64,000 bases of DNA, from positions 744,001 to 808,000 of the forward strand of contig NW_026893631.1 of NCBI RefSeq assembly GCF_032452875.1, in the 5' to 3' direction. The position numbers and the translations under genes were made by a program. The notes beneath the pieces were generated by a model. That model worked only from the letters and a program-made list of their open reading frames with translations, was not told the DNA's origin and did no database searches. Below, piece by piece: positions 12,323-24,473 of this stretch (the stretch's first letter is position 1; each line of letters starts with the position of its first letter). The stretch is from Bos javanicus (taxonomy: Eukaryota; Chordata; Mammalia; Artiodactyla; Bovidae).

Positions 12323-13870
12323 GTGCATGATCATTCACGTGATCAGTGCATGATCAGTCACGTGATCAGTGCATGATAGCCACGTGATCAGTGCATGATC
12401 AGCCACGTGATCAGTGCATGATAGCCACGTGATCAGTGCATGATCAGCCACGTGATCAGTGCATGATCAGCCACGTGATCAGTGCATGATCAGTCACGTG
12501 ATCAGTGCATGATCAGTCACGTGATCAGTGCATGATCAGCCACGTGATCAGTGCATGATCAGCCACGTGATCAGTGCATGATAGCCACGTGATCAGTGCA
12601 TGATCAGTCACGTGATCAGTGCATGATCAGTCACGTGATCAGTGCATGATCAGCCACGTGATCAGTGCATGATCAGTCACGTGATCAGTGCATGATCAGT
12701 CACGTGATCAGTGCATGATAGCTGCGTGATCAGTGCATGATCAGCCACGTGATCAGTGCATGATAGCCACGTGATCAGTGCATGATCAGTCACGTGATCA
12801 GTGCATGATCAGTCACGTGATCAGTGCATGATCAGCCACGTGATCAGTGCATGATCAGTCACGTGATCAGTACATGGTAGCTACGTGATCATTGCATGAT
12901 CAGCCACGTGAGCAGTGCATGATAGCCACGTGATCAGTGCATGATCAGTCACGTGATCAGTGCATGATCAGTCACGTGATCAGTGCATGATCATTTACGT
13001 GATCAGTGCATGATCAGTCACGTGACCAGTATATGGTAGCTACGTGATCATTGCATGATCAGCCACGTGATCAGTGCATGATAGCCACGTGATCAGTGCA
13101 TGATCAGTCACGTGATCAGTGTATGATCAGCCACGTGATCAGTGCATGAGTGCCACGTGATCAGTGCATGATCAGTCACGTGATCAGTGCATGATCAGCC
13201 ACGTGATCAGTGCATGATCAGCCACGTGATCAGTGCATGATAGCCACGTGATCAGTGCATGATCAGTCACGTGATCAGTGCATGATCAGCCACGTGATCA
13301 GTGCATGATAGCCACGTGATCAGTGCATGATCAGCCACGTGATCAGTGCATGATCAGTCACGTGATCAGTGCATGATAGCTGCGTGATCAGTGCATGATC
13401 AGCCACGTGATCAGTGCATGATAGCCACGTGATCAGTGCATGATCAGTCACGTGATCAGTGCATGATCAGCCACGTGATCAGTGCATGATCAGCCACGTG
13501 ATCAGTGCATGATCAGCCACGTGATCAGTGCATGATCAGTCACGTGATCAGTGCATGATCAGTCACGTGATCAGTGCATGATCAGCCACGTGATCAGTGC
13601 ATGATCAGTCACGTGATCAGTGCATGATAGCTACGTGATCAGTGCATGATCAGCCACGTGATCAGTGCATGATAGCCACGTGATCAGTGCATGATCAGCC
13701 ACGTGATCAGTGCATGATCAGCCACGTGATCAGTGCATGATAGCCACGTGATCAGTGCATGATCAGTCACGTGATCAGTGCATGATCAGCCACGTGATCA
13801 GTGCATGATCAGCCACGTGATCAGTGCATGATAGCCACGTGATCAGTGCATGGTCAGTCACCTGATGGGT

Positions 13871-15040
13871 GTATACATGATCATTGCATGATCAGCCACG
13901 TGATCAGTGCATGATAGCCACGTGATCAGTGCATGATCAGTCACGTGATCAGTGCATGATCAGTCACGTGATCAGTGCATGATCAGCCACGTGATCAGTG
14001 CATGATCAGCCACGTGATCAGTGCATGATAGCCACGTGATCAGTGCATGATCAGTCACGTGATCAGTGCATGATCAGTCACGTGATCAGTGCATGATCAG
14101 CCACGTGATCAGTGCATGATCAGTCACGTGATCAGTGCATGATCAGTCACGTGATCAGTGCATGATAGCTGCGTGATCAGTGCATGATCAGCCACGTGAT
14201 CAGTGCATGATAGCCACGTGATCAGTGCATGATCAGTCACGTGATCAGTGCATGATCAGTCACGTGATCAGTGCATGATCAGCCACGTGATCAGTGCATG
14301 ATCAGTCACGTGACCAGTGCATGATAGCTGCGTGATCATTTCATGATCATTTCATGATCAGCCACGTGAGCAGTGCATGATAGCCACGTGATCAGTGCGT
14401 GATCAGTACAAGATCAGTCACGTGATCAGTGCATGATCATTTACGTGATCAGTGCATGATCAGTCACGTGACCAGTGCATGGTAGCTACGTGATCATTGC
14501 ATGATCAGCCACGTGATCAGTGCATGATAGCCACGTGATCAGTGCATGATCAGTTACGTGATCAGTGCATGATCAGCCACGTGATCAGTGCATGAGTGCC
14601 ACGTGATCAGTGCATGATCAGTCACGTGACAGTGTGTGATCAGCCACGTGATCAGTGCATGATCAGCCACGTGATCAGTGCATGATAGCCACGTGATCAG
14701 TGCATGATCAGTTACGTGATCAGTGCATGATCAGCCACGTGATCAGTGCATGATCAGACACGTGATCAGTGCATGATCAGCCACGTGATCAGTGCATGAT
14801 AGCCACGTGATCAGTGCATGATCAGTCACGTGATCAGTGTGTGATCAGCCACGTGATCAGTGCATGATCAGTCACGTGATCAGTGCATGATCAATTACGT
14901 GATCAGTGCATGATCAGTCACGTGACCAGTACATGGATGCTACGTGATCAGTGCATGATCAGCCACGTGATCAGTGCATGATAGCCACGTGATCAGTGCA
15001 TGATCAGTCACGTGATCAGTGCATGATCAGTCACTGATCA
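13871..15040 (+). repeat. 2.7-kb tandem duplication, right copy (marked core)
   Basis: Counterpart of 11107-12322. It differs by CACCTGATGGGTG just before its left marker and by GATCATTTC (for GATCATTGC) near 14336, so the copies have begun to diverge or were patched from another array member. Confidence 0.8.
14170..14328 (+). repeat. 159-bp seven-unit repeat
   Basis: From TGCGTG at 14170 to the next TGCGTG at 14329, exactly 159 bp, in the order B-C-A-A-B-A-H with a GACCAGTGC core in the last unit. Confidence 0.9.
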
Positions 15041-15627
15041 GTGCATGATCATTTACGTGATCAGTGCATGATCAGTCACGTGACCAGTACATGGTAGCCA
15101 CGTGATCATTGCATGATCAGCCACGTGATCAGTGCATGATAGCCACGTGATCAGTGCATGATCAGTCACGTGATCAGTGCATGATCAGCCACGTGATCAG
15201 TGCATGAGTGCCACGTGATCAGTGCATGATCAGTCACGTGACAGTGTATGATCAGCCACGTGATCAGTGCATGATCAGCCACGTGATCAGTGCATGATAG
15301 CCACGTGATCAGTGCATGATCAGTTACGTGATCAGTGCATGATCAGCCACGTGATCAGTGCATGATCAGTCACGTGATCAGTGCATGATCAGCCACGTGA
15401 TCAGTGCATGATAGCCACGTGATCAGTGCATGATCAGTCACGTGATCAGTGCATGATCAGCCACGTGATCAGTGCATGAGTCACGTGATCAGTGCATGAT
15501 CAGCACGTGATCAGTGCATGATCAGCCACGTGATCAGTGCATGATAGCCACGTGATCAGTGCATGATCAGTCACGTGATCAGTGTGTGATCAGCCACGTG
15601 AACAGTGCATGCTCAGTCACGTGATCA

Positions 15628-15870
15628 GGGCCTGCTGAGCTGCGTGATTACTGTCTGCTCATCTGCTTGACAATTGCCAGCTGAGCTGCATGATTCCTGC
15701 CTGTCATCTGCTTGACAATTGCCAGCTGTGCTGCGTAATTCCTGCCTGCTCAGCTGCTTGATTATTGCCAGCTGAGCAGCATGATTCCTCACAGCTGAGT
15801 TCCATGATTATTGCCTGCTGACTGTTTGATTCGTGCCTACTCAGCTCTTTGTTTATTGCCTCCAGAGGCA
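15628..15870 (+). repeat. Divergent block 6, type I (243 bp)
   Basis: Standard type I block and flank, with GCATGATTCC in unit 3 as in blocks 3 and 12 (most others have GCACGATTCC). Upstream it has short units (GAGTCACG, CAGCACG) that resemble the lead-in to blocks 7 and 8. Confidence 0.94.
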
Positions 15871-17660
15871 CATGATCAGTGTATGATAGCAAACATGATC
15901 AGCGCATGATCAGTCACATGATCAGCGCCATTAAGTCACGTGATCACTACATGATAGTCATGTGATCAGTCCATGCTCAGTCACGGTATCAGTGCATGAT
16001 CAGCCACGTGATCAGTGCATGATAGCCACGTGATCAGTGCATGATAGCCACGTGATCAGTGCATGATCAGCCACGTGATCAGTGCATGATGCCACGTGAT
16101 CAGTGCATGATCAGTCACGTGATCAGTGCATGATCAGGCACGTGATCAGTGCATGATCAGCCACGTGATCAGTGCATGATAGCCACGTGATCAGTGCATG
16201 ATCAGTCACGTGATCAGTGCATGATCAGTCACGTGACCAGTACATGGTAGCTACATGATCATTGCATGATCAGCCACGTGAGTAGTGCATGATAGCCACG
16301 TGATCAGTGCATGATCAGTCACGTGATCAGTGCATGATCAGTCATGTGATCAGTGCATGATCAGGCACGTGATCAGTGCATGATCAGCCACGTGATCAGT
16401 GCATGATAGCCACGTGATCAGTGCATGATCAGTCACGTGATCAGTGCATGATCAGTCACGTGATCAGTGCATGATCAGCCACGTGATCAGTGCATGATCA
16501 ATTACGTGATCAGTGCATGATCAGTCACGTGATCAGTGCATGATAGCTGCGTGATCAGTGCATGATCAGCCACGTGATCAGTGCATGATAGCCACGTGAT
16601 CAGTGCATGATCAGTCACGTGATCAGTGCATGATCAGTCACGTGATCAGTGCATGATCAGCCACGTGATCAGTGCATGATCAGTCACGTGATCAGTGCAT
16701 GGTAGCTACGTGATCATTGCATGATCAGCCACGTGATCAGTGCATGATAGCCACGTGATCAGTGCATGATCAGTCACGTGATCAGTGCATGATCAGTCAC
16801 GTGATCAGTGCATGATCAGTCACGTGATCAGTGCATGATCAGTCACGTGATCAGTGCATGATAGCCACGTGATCAGTGCATGATCAGCCACGTGATCAGT
16901 GCATGATAGCCACGTGATCAGTGCATGATCAGTCACGTGATCAGTGCATGATCAGCCACGTGATCAGTGCATGATGCCACGTGATCAGTGCATGATCAGT
17001 CACGTGATCAGTGCATGATGCCACGTGATCAGTGCATGATCAGCCACGTGATCAGTGCATGATAGCCACGTGATCAGTGCATGATCAGTCACGTGATCAG
17101 TGCATGATCAGTCACGTGACCAGTACATGGTAGCCACGTGATCATTGCATGATCAGCCACGTGATCAGTGCATGATAGCCACGTGATCAGTGCATGATCA
17201 GTCACGTGATCAGTGCATGATCAGCCACGTGATCAGTGCATGATGCCACGTGATCAGTGCATGATCAGTCACGTGACAGTGCATGATCAGCCACGTGATC
17301 AGTGCATGATCAGCCACGTGATCAGTGCATGATAGCCACGTGATCAGTGCATGATCAGTTACGTGATCAGTGTATGATCAGCCACGTGATCAGTGCATGA
17401 TCAGTCACGTGATCAGTGCATGATCAGCCACGTGATCAGTGCATGATAGCCACGTGATCAGTGCATGATCAGTCACGTGATCAGTGCATGATCAGCCACG
17501 TGATCAGTGCATGATCAGTGATCAGTGCATGATCAACACGTGATCAGTGCATGATCAGCCACGTGATCAGTGCATGATAGCCACGTGATCAGTGCATGAT
17601 CAGTCACGTGATCAGTGTATGATCAGCCACGTGAACAGTGCATGCTCAGTCACGTGATCA
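15871..17660 (+). repeat. Satellite stretch between blocks 6 and 7
   Basis: Main array with several GATGCCACG units (a GATGCC form of the C tail, for example near 16088 and 17243). A full seven-unit repeat spans 16548-16706. The right end has the short units CAGTGATCAG and CAACACGTG near 17516-17540, which recur before block 8. Confidence 0.92.
16548..16706 (+). repeat. 159-bp seven-unit repeat
   Basis: From TGCGTG at 16548 to TACGTG at 16707, exactly 159 bp, order B-C-A-A-B-A-H. Confidence 0.9.
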
Positions 17661-17903
17661 GGGCCTGCTGAGCTGCGTGATTACTGTCTGCTCATCTGCT
17701 TGACAATTGCCAGCTGAGCTGCACGATTCCTGCCTGTCATCTGCTTGACAATTGCCAGCTGTGCTGCGTAATTCCTGCCTGCTCAGCTGCTTGATTATTG
17801 CCAGCTGAGCAGCATGATTCCTCACAGCTGAGTTCCATGATTATTGCCTGCTGACTGTTTGATTCGTGCCTACTCAGCTCTTTGTTTATTGCCTCCAGAG
17901 GCA
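17661..17903 (+). repeat. Divergent block 7, type I (243 bp)
   Basis: Standard type I block with the type I right flank. It starts the left copy of a 4.4-kb tandem duplication whose right copy starts with block 8. Confidence 0.94.
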
Positions 17904-20900
17904 CATGATCAGTGTATGATAGCAAACATGATCAGCGCATGATCAGTCACATGATCAGCGCCATTAAGTCACGTGATCACTACATGATAGTCATGTGATC
18001 AGTCCATGCTCAGTCACGGTATCAGTGCATGATCAGCCACGTGATCAGTGCATGATCAGCCACGTGATCAGTGCATGATAGCCACGTGATCAGTGCATGA
18101 TCAGTCACGTGATCAGTGCATGATTGCTACGTGATCAGTGCATGATCAGTCACGTGATCAGTGCATGATCAGGCACGTGATCAGTGCATGATCAGCCACG
18201 TGATCAGTGCATGATAGCCACGTGATCAGTGCATGATCAGTCACGTGATCAGTGCATGATCAGTCACGTGACCAGTACATGGTAGCTACATGATCATTGC
18301 ATGATCAGCCACGTGAGTAGTGCATGATAGCCACGTGATCAGTGCATGATCAGTCACGTGATCAGTGCATGATCAGTCATGTGATCAGTGCATGATCAGG
18401 CACGTGATCAGTGCATGATCAGCCACGTGATCAGTGCATGATAGCCACGTGATCAGTGCATGATCAGTCACGTGATCAGTGCATGATCAGTCACGTGATC
18501 AGTGCATGATCAGCCACGTGATCAGTGCATGATCAATTACGTGATCAGTGCATGATCAGTCACGTGATCAGTGCATGATAGCTGCGTGATCAGTGCATGA
18601 TCAGCCACGTGATCAGTGCATGATAGCCACGTGATCAGTGCATGATCAGTCACGTGATCAGTGCATGATCAGTCACGTGATCAGTGCATGATCAGCCACG
18701 TGATCAGTGCATGATCAGTCACGTGACCAGTACATGGTAGCTACGTGATCATTGCATGATCAGCCACGTGAGCAGTGCATGATAGCCACGTGATCAGTGC
18801 ATGATCAGTCACGTGATCAGTGCATGATCAGTCACGTGATCAGTGCATGATCATTTACGTGATCAGTGCATGATCAGTCACGTGACCAGTGTATGGTAGC
18901 TACGTGATCATTGCATGATCAGCCACGTGATCAGTGCATGATAGCCACGTGATCAGTGCATGATCAGTTACGTGAGCAGTGTATGATCAGCCACGTGATC
19001 AGTGCATGAGTGCCACGTGATCAGTGCATGATCAGTCACGTGATCAGTGTGTGATCAGCCACGTGATCAGTGCATGATCAGCCACGTGATCAGTGCATGA
19101 TAGCCACGTGATCAGTGCATGATCAGTTACGTGATCAGTGCATGATCAGCCACGTGATCAGTGCATGATCAGACACGTGATCAGTGTATGATCAGCCACG
19201 TGATCAGTGCATGATATCCACGTGATCAGTGCATGATCAGTCACGTGATCAGTGCATGATCAGCCACGTGATCAGTGCATGATCAGCCACGTGATCAGTG
19301 CATGATCAGTCACGTGATCAGTGCATGATAGCTGCGTGATCAGTGCATGATCAGCCACGTGATCAGTGCATGATAGCCACGTGATCAGTGCATGATAGCC
19401 ACGTGATCAGTGCATGATCAGTCACGTGATCAGTGCATGATCAGCCACGTGATCAGTGCATGATCAGTCACGTGATCAGTGCATGATCAGCCACGTGATC
19501 AGTGCATGATAGCCACGTGATCAGTGCATGATCAGTCACGTGATCAGTGCATGATCAGTCACGTGATCAGTGCATGATCAGCCACGTGATCAGTGCATGA
19601 TCAGTCACGTGATCAGTGCATGATCAGTCACGTGATCAGTGCATGATAGCTACGTGATCAGTGCATGATCAGCCACGTGATCAGTGCATGATAGCCACGT
19701 GATCAGTGCATGATCAGTCACGTGATCAGTGCATGATAGCTGCGTGATCAGTGCATGATCAGCCACGTGATCAGTGCATGATAGCCACGTGATCAGTGCA
19801 TGATCAGTCACGTGATCAGTGCATGATCAGTCACGTGATCAGTGCATGATCAGCCACGTGATCAGTGCATGATCAGTCACGTGATCAGTGCATGGTAGCT
19901 GCGTGATCATTGCATGATCAGCCACGTGAGCAGTGCATGATAGCCACGTGATCAGTGCATGATCAGTCACGTGATCAGTGCATGATCAGTCACGTGATCA
20001 GTGCATGATCATTTACGTGATCAGTGCATGATCAGTCACGTGACCAGTATATGGTAGCTACGTGATCATTGCATGATCAGCCACGTGATCAGTGCATGAT
20101 AGCCACGTGATCAGTGCATGATCAGTCACGTGATCAGTGCATGATCAGCCACGTGATCAGTGCATGAGTGCCACGTGATCAGTGCATGATCAGTCACGTG
20201 ACAGTGCATGATCAGCCACGTGATCAGTGCATGATCAGCCACGTGATCAGTGCATGATAGCCACGTGATCAGTGCATGATCAGTCACGTGATCAGTGCAT
20301 GATCAGCCACGTGATCAGTGCATGATAGCCACGTGATCAGTGCATGATCAGCCACGTGATCAGTGCATGATCAGTCACGTGATCAGTGCATGATAGCTGC
20401 GTGATCAGTGCATGATCAGCCACGTGATCAGTGCATGATAGCCACGTGATCAGTGCATGATCAGTCACGTGATCAGTGCATGATCAGCCACGTGATCAGT
20501 GCATGATCAGCCACGTGATCAGTGCATGATCAGCCACGTGATCAGTGCATGATAGCCACGTGATCAGTGCATGATCAGTCACGTGATCAGTGCATGATCA
20601 GTCACGTGATCAGTGCATGATCAGCCACGTGATCAGTGCATGATCAGTCACGTGATCAGTGCATGATAGCTACGTGATCAGTGCATGATCAGCCACGTGA
20701 TCAGTGCATGATAGCCACGTGATCAGTGCATGATAGCCACGTGATCAGTGCATGATCAGCCACGTGATCAGTGCATGATTGCCACGTGATCAGTGCATGA
20801 TCAGTCACGTGATCAGTGCATGATCAGGCACGTGATCAGTGCATGATCAGCCACGTGATCAGTGCATGATAGCCACGTGATCAGTGCATGATCAGTCACG

Positions 20901-22076
20901 TGATCAGTGCATGATCAGTCACGTGACCAGTACATGGTAGCTACATCATTGCATGATCAGCCACGTGATCAGTGCATGATAGCCACGTGATCAGTGCATG
21001 ATCAGTCACGTGATCAGTGCATGATCAGTCATGTGATCAGTGCATGATCAGGCACGTGATCAGTGCATGATCAGCCCGTGATCAGTGCATGATAGCCACG
21101 TGATCAGTGCATGATCAGTCACGTGATCAGTGCATGATCAGTCACGTGATCAGTGCATGATCAGCCACGTGATCAGTGCATGATCAGCCACGTGATCAGT
21201 GCATGATCAGTCACGTGATCAGTGCATGTTATCTGCGTGATCAGTGCATGATCAGCCACGTGATCAGTGCATGATAGCCACGTGATCAGTGCATGATCAG
21301 TCACGTGATCAGTGCATGATCAGTCACGTGATCAGTGCATGATCAGCCACGTGATCAGTGCATGATCAGTCACGTGATCAGTGCATGATAGCTGCGTGAT
21401 CATTGCATGATCAGTGCATGATCAGCCACGTGATCAGTGCATGATAGCCACGTGATCAGTGCGTGATCAGTGATGATCAGTCACGTGATCAGTGCATGAT
21501 CAATTACGTGATCAGTGCATGATCAGTCACGTGACCAGTGCATGGTAGCTACGTGATCATTGCATGATCAGCCACGTGAGCAGTGCATGATAGCCACGTG
21601 ATCAGTGCATGATCAGTCACGTGATCAGTGCATGATCAGCCACGTGATCAGTGCATGATCACACGTGATCAGTGCATGATCAGTCACGTGACAGTGATGA
21701 TCAGCCACGTGATCAGTGCATGATCAGCCACGTGATCAGTGCATGATAGCCACGTGATCAGTGCATGATCAGTTACGTGATCAGTGCATGATCAGCCACG
21801 TGATCAGTGCATGATCAGTCACGTGATCAGTGCATGATCAGCCACGTGATCAGTGCATGATCAGCCACGTGATCAGTGCATGATCAGTCACGTGATCAGT
21901 GCATGATCAGCCACGTGATCAGTGCATGATCAGCTGATCAGTGCATGATCAACACGTGATCAGTGCATGATCAGCCACGTGATCAGTGCATGATAGCCAC
22001 GTGATCAGTGCATGATCAGTCACGTGATCAGTGTATGATCAGCCACGTGAACAGTGCATGCTCAGTCACGTGATCA
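17904..22076 (+). repeat. Satellite stretch between blocks 7 and 8
   Basis: Main array holding two consecutive perfect seven-unit repeats (18583-18900), the TTATCTGCGTG variant at 21229 and short units near 21930-21960 just before block 8. No gene was seen. Confidence 0.93.
18583..18900 (+). repeat. Two consecutive 159-bp seven-unit repeats
   Basis: Junction markers at 18583 (TGCGTG), 18742 (TACGTG) and 18901 (TACGTG) are each exactly 159 bp apart. The first period reads B-C-A-A-B-A-H. In the second a GATCATTTACG junction stands where the B unit would be. Confidence 0.92.
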
Positions 22077-22319
22077 GGGCCTGCTGAGCTGCGTGATTAC
22101 TGTCTGCTCATCTGCTTGACAATTGCCAGCTGAGCTGCACGATTCCTGCCTGTCATCTGCTTGACAATTGCCAGCTGTGCTGCGTAATTCCTGCCTGCTC
22201 AGCTGCTTGATTATTGCCAGCTGAGCAGCATGATTCCTCACAGCTGAGTTCCATGATTATTGCCTGCTGACTGTTTGATTCGTGCCTACTCAGCTCTTTG
22301 TTTATTGCCTCCAGAGGCA
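22077..22319 (+). repeat. Divergent block 8, type I (243 bp)
   Basis: Standard type I block with type I flank. It is the first element of the right copy of the 4.4-kb duplication (4416 bp from block 7). Confidence 0.94.
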
Positions 22320-22997
22320 CATGATCAGTGTATGATAGCAAACATGATCAGCGCATGATCAGTCACATGATCAGCGCCATTAAGTCACGTGATCACTACA
22401 TGATAGTCATGTGATCAGTCCATGCTCAGTCACGGTATCAGTGCATGATCAGCCACGTGATCAGTGCATGATAGCCACGTGATCAGTGCATGATCAGCCA
22501 CGTGATCAGTGCATGATCAGTCACGTGATCAGTGCATGATTGCACGTGATCAGTGCATGATCAGTCACGTGATCAGTGCATGATCAGGCACGTGATCAGT
22601 GCATGATCAGCCACGTGATCAGTGCATGATAGCCACGTGATCAGTGCATGATCAGTCACGTGATCAGTGCATGATCAGTCACGTGACCAGTACATGGTAG
22701 CTACGTGATCATTGCATGATCAGCCACGTGAGTAGTGCATGATAGCCACGTGATCAGTGCATGATCAGTCACGTGATCAGTGCATGATCAGTCACGTGAT
22801 CAGTGCATGATCAGGCACGTGATCAGTGCATGATCAGCCACGTGATCAGTGCATGATAGCCACGTGATCAGTGCATGATCAGTCACGTGATCAGTGCATG
22901 ATCAGTCACGTGATCAGTGCATGATCAGCCACGTGATCAGTGCATGATCAATTACGTGATCAGTGCATGATCAGTCACGTGATCAGTGCATGATAGC

Positions 22998-23315
22998 TAC
23001 GTGATCAGTGCATGATCAGCCACGTGATCAGTGCATGATAGCCACGTGATCAGTGCATGATCAGTCACGTGATCAGTGCATGATCAGTCACGTGATCAGT
23101 GCATGATCAGCCACGTGATCAGTGCATGATCAGTCACGTGACCAGTGCATGGTAGCTGCGTGATCATTGCATGATCAGCCACGTGAGCAGTGCATGATAG
23201 CCACGTGATCAGTGCATGATCAGTCACGTGATCAGTGCATGATCAGTCACGTGATCAGTGCATGATCATTTACGTGATCAGTGCATGATCAGTCACGTGA
23301 CCAGTGCATGGTAGC
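22998..23315 (+). repeat. Two consecutive 159-bp seven-unit repeats
   Basis: Junction markers at 22998 (TACGTG), 23157 (TGCGTG) and 23316 (TACGTG) are each 159 bp apart. This is the 4.4-kb-shifted counterpart of 18583-18900, so the substructure was copied intact. Confidence 0.92.
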
Positions 23316-24314
23316 TACGTGATCATTGCATGATCAGCCACGTGATCAGTGCATGATAGCCACGTGATCAGTGCATGATCAGTTACGTGAGCAGTGTATG
23401 ATCAGCCACGTGATCAGTGCATGAGTGCCACGTGATCAGTGCATGATCAGTCACGTGATCAGTGTGTGATCAGCCACGTGATCAGTGCATGATCAGCCAC
23501 GTGATCAGTGCATGATAGCCACGTGATCAGTGCATGATCAGTTACGTGATCAGTGCATGATCAGCCACGTGATCAGTGCATGATCAGACACGTGATCAGT
23601 GTATGATCAGCCACGTGATCAGTGCATGATATCCACGTGATCAGTGCATGATCAGTCACGTGATCAGTGCATGATCAGTCACGTGATCAGTGCATGATCA
23701 GCCACGTGATCAGTGCATGATCAGTCACGTGATCAGTGCATGATAGCTGCGTGATCAGTGCATGATCAGCCACGTGATCAGTGCATGATAGCCACGTGAT
23801 CAGTGCATGATAGCCACGTGATCAGTGCATGATCAGTCACGTGATCAGTGCATGATCAGCCACGTGATCAGTGCATGATCAGTCACGTGATCAGTGCATG
23901 ATCAGCCACGTGATCAGTGCATGATAGCCACGTGATCAGTGCATGATCAGTCACGTGATCAGTGCATGATCAGTCACGTGATCAGTGCATGATCAGCCAC
24001 GTGATCAGTGCATGATCAGTCACGTGATCAGTGCATGATCAGTCACGTGATCAGTGCATGATAGCTACGTGATCAGTGCATGATCAGCCACGTGATCAGT
24101 GCATGATAGCCACGTGATCAGTGCATGATCAGTCACGTGATCAGTGCATGATAGCCACGTGATCAGTGCATGATCAGCCACGTGATCAGTGCATGATAGC
24201 CACGTGATCAGTGCATGATCAGTCACGTGATCAGTGCATGATCAGTCACGTGATCAGTGCATGATCAGCCACGTGATCAGTGCATGATCAGTCACGTGAT
24301 CAGTACATGGTAGC

Positions 24315-24473
24315 TACGTGATCATTGCATGATCAGCCACGTGAGCAGTGCATGATAGCCACGTGATCAGTGCATGATCAGTCACGTGATCAGTGCATGA
24401 TCAGTCACGTGATCAGTGCATGATCATTTACGTGATCAGTGCATGATCAGTCACGTGACCAGTATATGGTAGC
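24315..24473 (+). repeat. 159-bp seven-unit repeat
   Basis: From TACGTG at 24315 to TACGTG at 24474, exactly 159 bp. It ends with the GTATATGGTAGC form of unit H. Confidence 0.88.

Larger units (their letters stand above)
8242..15627 (+). repeat. Long satellite stretch between blocks 5 and 6
   Basis: 7.4 kb of main array without a divergent block. It includes a clear seven-unit repeat at 8919-9077 and a tandem duplication of about 2.7 kb (see the entries at 11107 and 13871). The many GAGTGCCACG, GACAGTGTGTG and GATATCCACG variants recur in a fixed order. No gene, RNA or mobile element was seen. Confidence 0.93.
17661..21773 (+). repeat. 4.4-kb tandem duplication, left copy
   Basis: Begins with block 7. 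Markers are ATGGTAGCTA at 20051, TGTTATCTG at 21227, TGCGTGATCATT at 21393, GACAGTGATG near 21690 and AGTTACG at 21771. Each recurs 4415-4421 bp further on. The small drift of a few bases reflects short indels. Confidence 0.88.
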
